From the NCBI RefSeq assembly GCF_002632585.1, contig NZ_NIBV01000001.1, forward strand, positions 364,067 to 428,066: a DNA stretch of 64,000 nt. Direction: 5' to 3'. Both the position numbers and the translations under genes were made by a program. Below, one piece after another: positions 18,009 to 26,645 of this stretch; positions within the stretch are counted from its first letter, which is position 1; every line of letters begins with the position of its first letter. The notes beneath the pieces are model-generated. The model searched no databases. It was given only the letters and a program-made list of their open reading frames with translations, and was not told the origin of the DNA. The DNA is from Xenorhabdus szentirmaii DSM 16338 (lineage in GTDB: Bacteria > Pseudomonadota > Gammaproteobacteria > Enterobacterales > Enterobacteriaceae).

Positions 18009-19319
18009 TCAAGCGGGTATATAGTTCAAAAGCAATTCAGGTAGCCATAAACTCAATTGAGGCAAATAAGTGATTAGCGCTAACGCCGCGATCAGCGCAA
18101 TATACATCGGGATCAGCGGTCTTAGGACTTTATCAATGCCCACTTCACCAATAGAACAACCGACAAACAACGCACTGCCGACGGGCGGTGTACAAATCCC
18201 GATGGCCAGATTAAATGTCATGATAATGCCGAAATGCACGGGATCGATGCCCATATCCACTGCGACAGGGAGAAAGATCGGTGTAAAAATCAGAACAGCG
18301 GGCGTCATATCCATAAATGTCCCGACAATCAGCAAGATGACATTAATCACCAGCAAAATTGTCAGCGGATTATCGGAAATCGCCATTAACCTATCCGCAA
18401 TCAAATACGGTAGATCCGCATTTGTCATCGCCCAAGACATTCCCATTGACGCACCAATCAACAGCAAAACAATCGAGGTCGTGATCGCTGAATCAAGAAC
18501 GATTTTAGGCAATTGTTTAACACTCACTTCGCGATAGATAATCACCGCAAGAACAAAACTATAAAGAACCGCAATGGCTGACGCTTCCGTTGCTGTGAAA
18601 ACTCCGCCAATAATTCCGCCCATGATGACCACAATCAACATCAATGACGGTATCGCTTTCCAGGCAGTGTAGAAAAACTCGCTCCACGTTGGGCGAGATG
18701 CAACAGGATAATTTCTTCGCCTTGCAATAATTGCGGACACAATCATCAGTGAAATCCCCATGATAATGCCGGGGATATAGCCCGCTAAAAACAGGGCAGC
18801 AATAGATGTACCACCAGACACCAGCGAATAGACAATCAGGGTATTACTGGGTGGGATCAACAATCCACAAGGACAAGAAGCGATATTCACTGCGGCAGAT
18901 TGTGCGGGATCATACCCTTCTTTTTTCTCCATCGGCGCCATCGTTCCGCCAACCGCCGCCGCCGATGCCACCGCCGAACCGGAAATCGCCCCAAACAACA
19001 TATTTGCCATGATGTTGACGTGCATTAATGAACCGGGTAAACGGCCACCTATCATTTTTGCCAGATGAATCAAGCGAGCGGCAATCCCACCCTGGTTCAT
19101 GAGGTTTCCGGCAAGGATAAAAAACGGGATCGCCAGCAGAGAAAAGTTATCGACACCCGCCACCATGCGCTGAGCAACAACTGTGATCGCAGTTTCCAGC
19201 GGTAACGTAAGCATAATCGCCACCAGCGAAGAGAGGCCTATCGCAAATGAAACAGGCACACTGAGCGCCAGCAATATTGCAAATACGCCAAAGAGTGCAG
19301 CAATCACATACCAATCCAT
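18009..19319 (-). CDS. TRAP transporter large permease (DctM family), probable uronate importer
   Basis: The 12-TM-type large membrane subunit of a sodium-driven TRAP transporter. The start at 19317-19319 (MDWYVIAALFG, AGGGG box upstream) gives 436 residues, normal for DctM. Family features are PFFILAGNLMNQGGIAARLI, the glycine-rich GAISGSAVASAAAVGG and CGLLIPPSNTLIVYS. Together with DctQ and DctP it forms a tripartite transporter. Its place directly ahead of uxuA, and the shared operator type, indicate import of glucuronate, galacturonate or a related acid; the exact substrate is inferred. Confidence 0.92.
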   Translation of the reverse strand: MDWYVIAALFGVFAILLALSVPVSFAIGLSSLVAIMLTLPLETAITVVAQRMVAGVDNFSLLAIPFFILAGNLMNQGGIAARLIHLAKMIGGRLPGSLMHVNIMANMLFGAISGSAVASAAAVGGTMAPMEKKEGYDPAQSAAVNIASCPCGLLIPPSNTLIVYSLVSGGTSIAALFLAGYIPGIIMGISLMIVSAIIARRRNYPVASRPTWSEFFYTAWKAIPSLMLIVVIMGGIIGGVFTATEASAIAVLYSFVLAVIIYREVSVKQLPKIVLDSAITTSIVLLLIGASMGMSWAMTNADLPYLIADRLMAISDNPLTILLVINVILLIVGTFMDMTPAVLIFTPIFLPVAVDMGIDPVHFGIIMTFNLAIGICTPPVGSALFVGCSIGEVGIDKVLRPLIPMYIALIAALALITYLPQLSLWLPELLLNYIPA

Positions 19320-19369
19320 CCTATAACCCCTATCACCACAATCAAAGACGCTCAGGTACAACTTATGGT

Positions 19370-19870
19370 TTACCGGAAACCTACCTGCGGTTGAACAAAC
19401 AATTGCCGAATAATCGAGACAACATCAACAAGCGCATAAAAAACCATCAACACACCACTGACAGGCAGGCATAAGTAGATATAACCCATCTGCCAACCCA
19501 GGGAAGGCGTAATCTGGCCACTTGCCAGTGTTGATGAAACGAGAGTACTTCCCCCATAAATCAGCACAGCAGCAGAAAATACAATGATAACTGTCTGAAT
19601 AATCAGACCGACTACACTTCTCTTCACTCCGGTTAATCTCAGCATCAGTAGATCGATAGCAAGATGGCGATGCTGACCTGCGGTATACGCAGCGCCAATC
19701 ATGGCAACCCACATAAAGAGATAACGGGCCAGCTCATCTGTCACAGTACTTGGTGCACTTAAGACATAGCGGGAAATGACCTGCCATAACACACAGAGAA
19801 CCAAAAAGACCGACAAGCTGATAGTAAAAAGGGCCAGACTTTTATTAACAATCACGACAATGTTTTTCAT
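19370..19870 (-). CDS. TRAP transporter small permease (DctQ family)
   Basis: Small four-helix membrane subunit that joins the DctM permease and docks the binding protein. The ATG at 19868-19870 (MKNIVVIVNK) gives 166 residues; an earlier start would overlap the operator at 19889-19900. Four hydrophobic segments and the DctQ signature (VTDELARYLFMWVAMIGAA) are visible. First gene of the minus-strand operon, divergent from the binding-protein gene. Confidence 0.9.
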   Translation of the reverse strand: MKNIVVIVNKSLALFTISLSVFLVLCVLWQVISRYVLSAPSTVTDELARYLFMWVAMIGAAYTAGQHRHLAIDLLMLRLTGVKRSVVGLIIQTVIIVFSAAVLIYGGSTLVSSTLASGQITPSLGWQMGYIYLCLPVSGVLMVFYALVDVVSIIRQLFVQPQVGFR

Positions 19871-19888
19871 ACATCCGACCCTTACAAT

Positions 19889-19900
19889 TTGGTAAACCAA
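19889..19900. promoter_or_regulatory. UxuR/ExuR-type operator, dctQ side
   Basis: TTGGTAAACCAA, a near-perfect palindrome, lies 19 bp upstream of the dctQ start codon. One of two boxes in the shared divergent control region; its position suits roadblock or promoter occlusion of the TRAP-uxu operon. Confidence 0.85.
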
Positions 19901-19990
19901 CTAAATATAATGTAAAACTTATGTAATCAACGGGTGCTAAAGCATAAAATAACTGATGAATGAAAAGAAGTGAATAAGATCACAGTTCAG

Positions 19991-20004
19991 ATTGGTAAAC
20001 CAAT
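19991..20004. promoter_or_regulatory. UxuR/ExuR-type operator, dctP side
   Basis: ATTGGTAAACCAAT, a 14-bp palindrome, lies about 127 bp upstream of the dctP start and 102 bp from the other box. The spacing would allow looping or joint control of both divergent promoters by the adjacent UxuR-like protein. Confidence 0.87.
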
Positions 20005-20130
20005 AAAAAAATTTTTTTGTGATAAAAGTCAATCAATTATATTTTGCTTTTTGCTTAATTCATCAATGATAGCTACCGTTTTACGCGCAAAAAACAACAA
20101 AGAACCTGACACTGACTTATGGAATATAAA

Positions 20131-21111
20131 ATGTTAAACTATAAACAAATTTTATGTAGTGTAGTTGGCGCAATGTTTGCTTTCGGAGTATCACACACTT
20201 TTGCAGCAACCACACTCAAGCTCAGCCATAACCAAAACCGCGACCATGCCGTTCATAAGGCGATGACACAATTCGCGAATGAAGTGAAAGAAAAAACCAA
20301 CGGAGAAGTGCGCATCCGCATCTATCCTGACGCCCAACTGGGCAATCAGCGTGAATCAATGGAACTGATGCAAAACGGGGCGTTGGATATCGTCAAATCC
20401 AACGCCGCAGAGTTGGAAGCTTTTTCTCCGGCCTATTCCGCCTTTAACCTCCCCTACTTGTTCCGTGATAAAGCCCACTACCAGAATGTGCTTGAGGGCC
20501 ATATCGGTACAGAAATCCTTGAATCCGGCAAAAACAGCGGCTTTATCGGCCTGACATACTATGATGCAGGGTCACGTGGCTTTTATGCCAAAAAACCGAT
20601 CCGTACACCCGATGATCTAAAAGATCTCAAAATTCGGGTACAACCCAGCCCATCGGCGATTGCCATGGTAAAAACACTGAACGGCAACCCGACCCCATTG
20701 GCTTATGGTGAACTCTATACCGCTTTACAACAGGGCGTTGTTGACGCGGCTGAAAACAATATCCCTTCTTTTACCCTGAGCCGTCACAGTGAAATTACGA
20801 AATTCTTCTCCCTTGATGAACACACGATGATCCCCGATGTGCTGTTAATTTCGACCAAATCACTCAATAACCTGACTGATGAACAACAAGAGATAGTAAG
20901 AAAAGCCGCGCTGAATTCCTCAAAATACATGACTCAACTTTGGGAAGCATCAGAAAATGAAGAGCGCGCCAAAGCAGAAAAACAACATGTTCAGTTCATT
21001 GCCGTAGATAAAGTTGCCTTCCAAAAAGCGGTAAAGCCCATGTATGACGACATTGCTAAAAACAATCCTGAACTCTTTAAAGTAGTCGAGCGCATTCAGG
21101 CAGTAAAATGA
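20131..21111 (+). CDS. TRAP transporter periplasmic solute-binding protein (DctP family)
   Basis: Periplasmic receptor of the TRAP system. The start at 20131 (MLNYKQILCSVVGAMF) begins a Sec signal peptide ending near SHTFA/ATTLKLSH; an ATG four codons earlier is possible. About 326 residues, the normal size. The conserved DctP region includes the Arg-containing segment LKIRVQPSP that usually binds the substrate carboxylate, and PTPLAYGELYTALQQGVVDAAEN. It is transcribed divergently from dctQM, and both sides carry UxuR-type operators. Confidence 0.93.
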   Translation: MLNYKQILCSVVGAMFAFGVSHTFAATTLKLSHNQNRDHAVHKAMTQFANEVKEKTNGEVRIRIYPDAQLGNQRESMELMQNGALDIVKSNAAELEAFSPAYSAFNLPYLFRDKAHYQNVLEGHIGTEILESGKNSGFIGLTYYDAGSRGFYAKKPIRTPDDLKDLKIRVQPSPSAIAMVKTLNGNPTPLAYGELYTALQQGVVDAAENNIPSFTLSRHSEITKFFSLDEHTMIPDVLLISTKSLNNLTDEQQEIVRKAALNSSKYMTQLWEASENEERAKAEKQHVQFIAVDKVAFQKAVKPMYDDIAKNNPELFKVVERIQAVK

Positions 21112-21132
21112 TTGCTCATCAATAAAATGCGG

Positions 21133-21155
21133 CCACTTGCCCATTCGGTAAGTGG
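21133..21155 (+). terminator. Terminator-like hairpin after dctP
   Basis: Stem CCACTTGCC / GGTAAGTGG (one G-T type mismatch) with a 5-nt loop, followed by TTATATTT. It separates dctP from the regulator gene. Confidence 0.7.
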
Positions 21156-21238
21156 TTATATTTCTAATGCTGATGACTTAAAATGAAATCATTTTTAATC
21201 GTTCACCTAAAACATACCAACTTACAACGACATCAATG

Positions 21239-21994
21239 ATGAACATTGCAGACACCAAACGCCCTTATCAGGAAGTGGGACATTCATTACGAAAAATGAT
21301 TATCACCAAACGCTACGAAGTCGGTGATCGCCTCCCCCCTGAGCGTGAAATCGCAGACATGCTTGGTGTCTCACGCGCCCTGATCCGTGAAGCAATCATC
21401 ATGCTGGAATTGGAGAAGCTGATTGAAGTCCGCAAAGGTCATGGCCGAAATTCAGGAATTTATATCCTCAAGTTACCGATAACAAACGCAGCCTATACCG
21501 AAAACTCCGCCGGGCCTTTTGAGCTATTACAGGCCCGGCAATTACTGGAAAGTAACATTGCGGAATTTGCAGCCACTCAGGCCACGCCCATTGATATTGC
21601 AAATATGAGACAGGCGTTGGAAAAAGAAAAACAGGAGCGCAAATCCGGTGAAGATGAATTCGGTGACAGAGAATTTCACTTAGCCATCGCACAAGCAACG
21701 CATAACAGCATGCTGGTTGAACTCCTCAAACAATCCTGGACATGGCGTGAAAATAACCCCATGTGGATGAAGTTACACAGCCGAATCACAAATACCAATT
21801 ACCGCAAGGAATGGCTGAAAGATCATCAGGCAATTTTATCGGCCATGGTCAAAAAAGACCCCGCCGCCGCAAAACAAGCCATGTGGCAACACCTGGAAAA
21901 CGTGAAACAGCGCTTGCTGGAGTTATCGGATATTGATGATCCCGATTTTGATGGGTATTTGTTTGAGTCCTATCCGGTTGAGATGGGGAAGTGA
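21239..21994 (+). CDS. uxuR: GntR-family (FadR subfamily) uronate-operon repressor, UxuR-like
   Basis: Transcriptional repressor relieved by a uronate intermediate. An N-terminal winged helix (about 8-75: RPYQEVGHSLRKMI, LPPEREIADMLGVSRALIREAI) is followed by an FCD all-helical ligand domain with metal/ligand residues (FELLQARQLLESNIAEFAA, FHLAIAQATHNSMLVELL, MWQHLENVKQRLLE). About 251 residues. The C-terminal half is closer to E. coli UxuR than ExuR as I recall them. The operators at 17968, 19889 and 19991 match this regulator type. The start could be either of two consecutive ATGs. Confidence 0.9.
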   Translation: MNIADTKRPYQEVGHSLRKMIITKRYEVGDRLPPEREIADMLGVSRALIREAIIMLELEKLIEVRKGHGRNSGIYILKLPITNAAYTENSAGPFELLQARQLLESNIAEFAATQATPIDIANMRQALEKEKQERKSGEDEFGDREFHLAIAQATHNSMLVELLKQSWTWRENNPMWMKLHSRITNTNYRKEWLKDHQAILSAMVKKDPAAAKQAMWQHLENVKQRLLELSDIDDPDFDGYLFESYPVEMGK

Positions 21995-22106
21995 AGGTTT
22001 TTGGGGAAGTGTGGTAAAACTGTATGGAAGTTATAATGCTTTTTTTAGATTTATTGAGAAACTCGATTAATGACCCAGACAATATAACTTCTCATGATAC
22101 TAATTA

Positions 22107-23095
22107 ACCTGAATTCTGGATAAAGGATTGCCGTAGTGCCTGTTCCAAGAGCAAAATTTTGGTGCACACCTAAAACCGCTCTAAAAAGGAACAGGCAATG
22201 AACAAATTAGTTGAAATTTTCTGCGATGTCGATGACTTTTGTCGTTTTTTCATTCCCCAATGGGAACAGTTTTGTCTCAATAAGGAGCGTCGTCTACGCC
22301 GCAGACAAGGTCGCATGTATCCCAGTGAAATTATGACCATCCTGATCCTCTTTCACATGTCGCATTACCGTGATTTTAAAAATTTTTATCTGGAGCATAT
22401 TTGGAAATATCATCATCACGATTTTCCAACCTTGCTCAGTTATACCCGTTTTGTCAGTGTCGCCCCTTCCGTTTTAGTGCCGCTATGCAGTTATCTGACT
22501 CAATTAAAAGGAAAACCCACGGGGATTGCTTTTATAGATCCCACGAGTTTGCGGGTGTGCCATAACATCCGTATTCCCCGTCATAAGGTGTTTGAGGGAG
22601 TGGCACAGCGCGGAAAAACCTCGATGGGGTGGTTTTACGGTTTCAAATTACACTTAATTGTTAACCATCAGGGCGAAATTCTGGCACTCAAAGTCACCGC
22701 TGGTAACGTGGATGATCGGGAGCCGGTTCTCGAATTAGCAAAAGAATTAACGGGTTCTCTTTATGGTGACAAAGGCTATCTGAGTCAGGAACTGGCAGAC
22801 AATTTAGCGCAAACCGGTGTGACTTTTATGACGAAAAAGCGCCGCAACATGAAAGCGCGAGTGCTGGCTGAGTGGGATAAAATAATGTTACCAAAGCGTT
22901 TTATTATTGAAACAATTAATGGGCAATTAAAAACCATTTCTCAAATAGAGCATTCTCGGCACCGAAGTATAAAAGGATTTCTATTGACCGTTTTAGGGGG
23001 TGTCATTGCTTACTGTCTGAAATGGAAGAAACCGTCACTGAAAGTTTTCTACTCAGAAGAAGATTTTCCAATGACGGCTTAAACGGAATTCGGGT
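22107..23095 (+). mobile_element. Intact IS982-family insertion sequence (989 bp)
   Basis: The ends are imperfect inverted repeats: ACCTGAATTCTGG at the left, and ACCCGAATTCCG read inward from the right. A 6-bp direct repeat TAATTA flanks the element on both sides (22101-22106 and 23096-23101), the mark of a fairly recent insertion. One transposase gene fills the element. It sits downstream of uxuR and breaks no recognised gene. Confidence 0.9.
22198..23082 (+). CDS. IS982-family transposase
   Basis: A 294-residue DDE transposase that spans the family length without frameshift. Segments typical of IS982 are LRRRQGRMYPSEIMTILILF, DPTSLRVCHNIRI (first Asp), GFKLHLIVNHQGEIL, YGDKGYLS (second Asp) and RFIIETINGQLK (Glu). 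The ATG directly follows a GGAACAGGCA sequence that pairs with an upstream GTGCCTGTTCC, so a hairpin may occlude translation initiation. Confidence 0.93.
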   Translation: MNKLVEIFCDVDDFCRFFIPQWEQFCLNKERRLRRRQGRMYPSEIMTILILFHMSHYRDFKNFYLEHIWKYHHHDFPTLLSYTRFVSVAPSVLVPLCSYLTQLKGKPTGIAFIDPTSLRVCHNIRIPRHKVFEGVAQRGKTSMGWFYGFKLHLIVNHQGEILALKVTAGNVDDREPVLELAKELTGSLYGDKGYLSQELADNLAQTGVTFMTKKRRNMKARVLAEWDKIMLPKRFIIETINGQLKTISQIEHSRHRSIKGFLLTVLGGVIAYCLKWKKPSLKVFYSEEDFPMTA

Positions 23096-23284
23096 TAATT
23101 AATCATCTAAAAAAACTGAATGTAGTCTAATTTCACCACCAATAGTTAAAATTATTCGAACAGATGAAAAAGCATAGCGCTAACCTTAATAATCTATATA
23201 CGGAATCGTTGAGAAATGATTTGCTTAAGATACAAACGAAAGAAATCAGAAGGAAAGCATATATCCATCATCTTTCAAGTTACA

Positions 23285-23314
23285 AAAGTGCCAATGCCTT
23301 CCCATTGGCACTTT
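23285..23314 (-). terminator. Strong hairpin terminator after the tryptophanase-like gene
   Basis: Perfect 12-bp stem AAAGTGCCAATG / CATTGGCACTTT with a 6-nt loop, 18 bp beyond the stop codon of the minus-strand operon. An A-run at 23284-23287 gives Us on that strand. Confidence 0.85.
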
Positions 23315-23331
23315 CCATTTCTGGTTTCTCA

Positions 23332-24732
23332 TTAACGTTCAATTTCCCTGAAACGGGAGGTAAATAGCCTTAAAATTTTAGGTTCATATTCAAATTCAAG
23401 CGGTTTTAACCTATCCGCATTTTTCACCACTTCAATCAGCGAATCCGCAACATAGCTCATATGATTATCGGTATAAGTCCGGCGTGGGATCGCTAGTCTC
23501 ATAAACTCAAATAGCGACGGTTCCTGTTTTCCGGTAATCGGGTTTCTTCCCATGATTAACGAACCTATTTCAACCGACCTAACACCCCCTTCTAAATACA
23601 AGGCATTACAAAGCACTAAAGCCGGGAAATTTTCCGATTTAATATCAGGAAGTATTTTACGTGCATTCACATATACAGCATGCCCTCCAACAGGGGTTTG
23701 AATAGAAATGCCTGCCTGCTGGAGTTTATTCCCCAAATATTCAACTTGAGCGATTCGGCTTCGTAAATGGTCTTCATTCAGGGCTTCCTGCAACCCAATG
23801 GCCATTGCTGCCATATCCCGCCCTGCCAGCCCACCGTATGTTACGAACCCTTCCATCGGTACACATCTAAGCTGAGTTTGTTTAAACAGAAACTCATCAT
23901 TGCGGAAGCAGCATAAACCCCCAATGTTTACCATGCCGTCTTTTTTGGCAGACATCGTGAATATATCTGCCTCACTAAACATTTCTTTAACTATCTCAGG
24001 GATGGTTTGATCAAAAAACTCACGTTCTCTGTGTTTGATAAAATAAGCATTTTCTGAAAACCGCGCGGCATCAATAATCACAAGAATGCCAGAATCGTGA
24101 GCCATTCTGGCAGCAGCCCGAATATTTTCCATAGAAGCAGGTTGTCCACCTACGCTATTGCAGGTGATTGTGATAATAATGGCAACGATATTCTTTTTAT
24201 TATTTTTAATTTCCTTGGCTAATTCATTTAAATCAAAATTACCTTTCCAGTCATCTGCAATTTCTGTTTGCAAAGAAGCAGAGCAAATGCAATTCTTGGC
24301 TCTGGCGCCTGATAGTTCTATGTGAGCTTGTGCAGTTTCAAAATGGTGATTGGACAAAAATACCGGCTCTGTAACACCTTTTTCTTTTGCTAATTCAATA
24401 AGTACCGGAAACAGTATTTGTTCCGCTCCCCGGCCTTGATGCACCGGAATGGTATATTGAAAATCAAATATTGTTTTAACAACCTGTGATAATTGATAAT
24501 AACTCTTGCTGCCTGCATAAGATTCATCACCTAAAAATAGGTTGGCCCATTGCCTATCGCTCATAGCACCTGTACCGCTATCGGTAAGCAAATCGATAAA
24601 TACATCTTCTGCTTTTAAAAGAAATGGGTTCAATCCTGCTTCTATCAATGCATGTTTACGCTGATCTTTGGTTGTCATTCTGATAGGTTCAACCATTTTA
24701 ATGCGCCAAGGCTCCGGCAAAGATTTAAACAT
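23332..24732 (-). CDS. Tryptophanase/tyrosine phenol-lyase family beta-eliminating lyase
   Basis: PLP enzyme expected to split an aromatic amino acid into the ring compound, pyruvate and ammonia. The ATG at 24730-24732 (MFKSLPEPWRI) has a GAGGAT box; 466 residues. Family landmarks: IDLLTDSGTGAMS, IPVHQGRGAEQ, IIDAARFSENAYFIK, and the PLP lysine in MSAKKDGMVNIGG. Specificity is mixed. VEIGS carries Ile where tyrosine phenol-lyase has its Arg (SMERG), as in tryptophanase. Yet the C-terminal ILRLFTSRF has Leu where E. coli TnaA has His (VLRHFTAKL) and TPL has Phe. YGGLAGRDM is TPL-like. It lies 38 bp after an unknown gene in one operon, with no tnaC-like leader or tnaB permease seen. Confidence 0.85.
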   Translation of the reverse strand: MFKSLPEPWRIKMVEPIRMTTKDQRKHALIEAGLNPFLLKAEDVFIDLLTDSGTGAMSDRQWANLFLGDESYAGSKSYYQLSQVVKTIFDFQYTIPVHQGRGAEQILFPVLIELAKEKGVTEPVFLSNHHFETAQAHIELSGARAKNCICSASLQTEIADDWKGNFDLNELAKEIKNNKKNIVAIIITITCNSVGGQPASMENIRAAARMAHDSGILVIIDAARFSENAYFIKHREREFFDQTIPEIVKEMFSEADIFTMSAKKDGMVNIGGLCCFRNDEFLFKQTQLRCVPMEGFVTYGGLAGRDMAAMAIGLQEALNEDHLRSRIAQVEYLGNKLQQAGISIQTPVGGHAVYVNARKILPDIKSENFPALVLCNALYLEGGVRSVEIGSLIMGRNPITGKQEPSLFEFMRLAIPRRTYTDNHMSYVADSLIEVVKNADRLKPLEFEYEPKILRLFTSRFREIER

Positions 24733-24770
24733 GACGGCTATCCTCAAATAATAATTATCAGTTTAAAATA

Positions 24771-25472
24771 CTATTGAGACATTAGATAAGTTTCCAATAC
24801 AGTAATCCTTTCATTATTAAGCGATGATTTTCTCTCACTATTTAACAGATGTTTTATGCATCTCACACCACGTTCACCATATTTATGAATATATTCTTCG
24901 ACAAACGCCATTGATTCTGAAAGAAAGACGATATCCGCTTCCAGCATTTCCCTGACAACTAATAAGGGAATGGGTGAACGTAAAGGATAAAAATTTGAAT
25001 TCCATAATCCTCTTTTTTCACAATCGCTATAAAATTCTCCGAACATTAATCCCTTATGTAAAAATATCGGTTTCACTTCCTGATGCAAACGAACAAGATC
25101 CTTGATTGAAGCATCATTCCATACACTCAAAATCGTCTTGAATTGAGTATTTTCACCTTCCCGAGGTTCTTGTTTATGAAATAGAGAAGAAAGATTAATG
25201 ATATCTCTCTTAATATCCTCTTCTTTTCGTCCTTTGGTTTTTATTTCAGTAAGCCAGAATGTTTCCTTTTTAATGGCAATAGGGGAATAGGGGCAAACAA
25301 CACCTGTTCTCCCTAATTCCGAATGTGGATGACATAAGTAATCAATACACCATTGTGCGATCGTCTTTAATGCACTTGAATTTAATTCATCAGAAGATAA
25401 TACGTCAGATATTGGAATAAGTTTTGGTGCATAATTGAATTGATCTGCTAATGGAACAAAATTCGTTTTCAT
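24771..25472 (-). CDS. Protein of unknown function with a HPxLGRxGxVCP motif (233 aa)
   Basis: Soluble 233-residue protein, first gene of the operon with the tryptophanase-like lyase. The conserved-looking motif HPHSELGRTGVVCPYSP at about residues 53-70 includes a Cys. From memory it resembles the DUF6875 family, known mostly from predicted biosynthetic loci; this is a tentative match. No signal peptide, membrane segment or other recognised domain. The pairing suggests a role in a small pathway fed by, or feeding, the lyase (inference). Confidence 0.65.
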   Translation of the reverse strand: MKTNFVPLADQFNYAPKLIPISDVLSSDELNSSALKTIAQWCIDYLCHPHSELGRTGVVCPYSPIAIKKETFWLTEIKTKGRKEEDIKRDIINLSSLFHKQEPREGENTQFKTILSVWNDASIKDLVRLHQEVKPIFLHKGLMFGEFYSDCEKRGLWNSNFYPLRSPIPLLVVREMLEADIVFLSESMAFVEEYIHKYGERGVRCIKHLLNSERKSSLNNERITVLETYLMSQ

Positions 25473-25645
25473 AATAACGTTCCCAAGCTAAGTGCTTACA
25501 AGAGTTTTGTTAACATTGATACCCAATGGATTTAGCGCTACGAGTTTCAAACATAACCACTCATTTTCATTACTTCCACTGAGTGAGATATTATTATGCT
25601 CAATTTACGGCTATGGGAAGCTTAAATATGGGGTTTATTCATTTA

Positions 25646-25894
25646 TCACTCCCTCGTCCAGCCACCACCTGACTTTTCCGGGACGTTGCGTTCTGTAACT
25701 TGCAGTTCCAAATCCAGAGAAGAAAGCAATTTGAATAAAGTTTCTAACTTACTTTTATCTGGCGTATTCTCAAATCCAGAAACAGTTGACTGTTTCATTC
25801 CAACCCGATCAGCTGTCTCTTTTTGAGCCAAACCCATTTTCTTACGTTGTTCACGAATGGCTACTGCCAATATTTTTGGCGATGTAATCTTCAT
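25646..25894 (-). CDS. hipB: HipB-like XRE-family repressor without HipA
   Basis: An 82-residue DNA-binding protein with a helix-turn-helix (LAVAIREQRKKMGLAQKETADRVGMKQST) and the HipB-type continuation TLFKLLSSLDLELQV that forms the C-terminal strand. Normally it represses hipBA and neutralises the HipA kinase. Here no hipA follows within the 170 bp before the next gene. Two TATCC-N8-GGATA operators lie 29-74 bp upstream, so autorepression is probably retained. Confidence 0.87.
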   Translation of the reverse strand: MKITSPKILAVAIREQRKKMGLAQKETADRVGMKQSTVSGFENTPDKSKLETLFKLLSSLDLELQVTERNVPEKSGGGWTRE

Positions 25895-25923
25895 AAATAT
25901 CCCCTAAAAAGATAAAAGAAAAA

Positions 25924-25941
25924 TATCCTCTATAGAGGATA
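25924..25941. promoter_or_regulatory. HipB-type operator 1
   Basis: TATCCTCTATAGAGGATA is a perfect 18-bp palindrome matching the TATCC-N8-GGATA operator described for E. coli HipB. It lies 30 bp upstream of the hipB-like start codon. Confidence 0.88.
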
Positions 25942-25950
25942 AACGCAATA

Positions 25951-25968
25951 TATCCCTTATAGGGGATA
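25951..25968. promoter_or_regulatory. HipB-type operator 2
   Basis: TATCCCTTATAGGGGATA, a second TATCC-N8-GGATA site. Centre-to-centre spacing to the first site is 27 bp. A weaker partial match (TATCCCCT..GATA) overlaps the start region at about 25898. Confidence 0.88.
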
Positions 25969-26378
25969 AGTTAAATATATAACCAATAATGATGACGGCA
26001 TTGTCATGCCATGGAAAAATCGAACCTTCTGTAGCTTAGCCAGCTGTGTTACCAAGGTAAATGAATACAGATGATAAAACGAAATAAAATCATTAAGTTA
26101 ATTAATCCACTACCTTTGTATCTATTCATTTTTTTAACGTTAAAAAGATTCTGAGTGTTTTCTTGATTTCGTTAGGTACACGATAGTAACAATATAATTT
26201 TAGTTAATAATAATTTTTATATTGCCTAGTGTTTTTATAACTAAATCTGACTCTTATTTTAGGCTCCTGAGGTACTCCAACAGCCTTAACTAACGTAAAA
26301 CTCAATAATATAGCCACTTAACCCTATTTATCTCAGGTATACGATCTTTTCCACTCTTGGAGAACGAAACAATAAAAA
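25969..26378. other. AT-rich intergenic DNA
   Basis: About 410 bp with no supportable gene. The promoter of the truncated hcp gene should lie in its right part. A stretch at 26020-26060 looks slightly tRNA-like but does not fold convincingly. Confidence 0.5.
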
Positions 26379-26645
26379 ATGGCAATATCCGCATATATGT
26401 GGCTAAAAGATGATGGCGGCGCGGATATTAACGGATCTGTCGATGTGCAAGATCGTGAAGGAAGTATAGAAGCTATCAGTTTTATGCATGGATTAGGCAT
26501 TCCCACGGATGGTCATACCGGAAAACTGACTGGAACGCGCATCCACAGCGCAGTGGAAATTGAAAAAGAATTTGATGCCTCCAGCCCGTATCTTTACAAG
26601 GCAGTAACGTCAGGTCAAACGTCAAAAAGTGCAGAGATAAAATAG
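26379..26645 (+). pseudogene. hcp: Hcp (type VI secretion tube protein), truncated by a nonsense codon
   Basis: The first 88 residues match the Hcp1 family closely (MAISAYMWLKDDGG, GSVDVQDREGSIE, PTDGHTGKLTGTR, PYLYKAVTSGQT, KSAEIK). In intact Hcp of about 160-170 residues the next residues are W-Y-R-I; here the DNA reads AAA TAG TAT CGT ATC, so the Trp codon has become a stop. Homology ends about four codons later, so the C-terminal half is also lost. GGAG lies upstream of the ATG. No other type VI genes are in the window, so this is an orphan hcp relic. Confidence 0.9.

Noticed and set aside
23164-23367. 67-residue plus-strand frame after the IS982 element
   Set aside because: Its second half reads through the strong terminator hairpin of the tryptophanase-like gene, and no ribosome site or family match is visible.
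23332-24732. Annotation as tyrosine phenol-lyase
   Set aside because: The Arg that recognises the tyrosine ring in TPL (SMERG motif) is Ile here (SVEIG), so a family-level call is safer.
26020-26060. Possible tRNA-like segment (CTGTAGCTTAGCCAGC)
   Set aside because: It resembles a D-arm on one strand and a T-arm (GGTTCGATT) on the other, but no full cloverleaf with acceptor pairing could be drawn.
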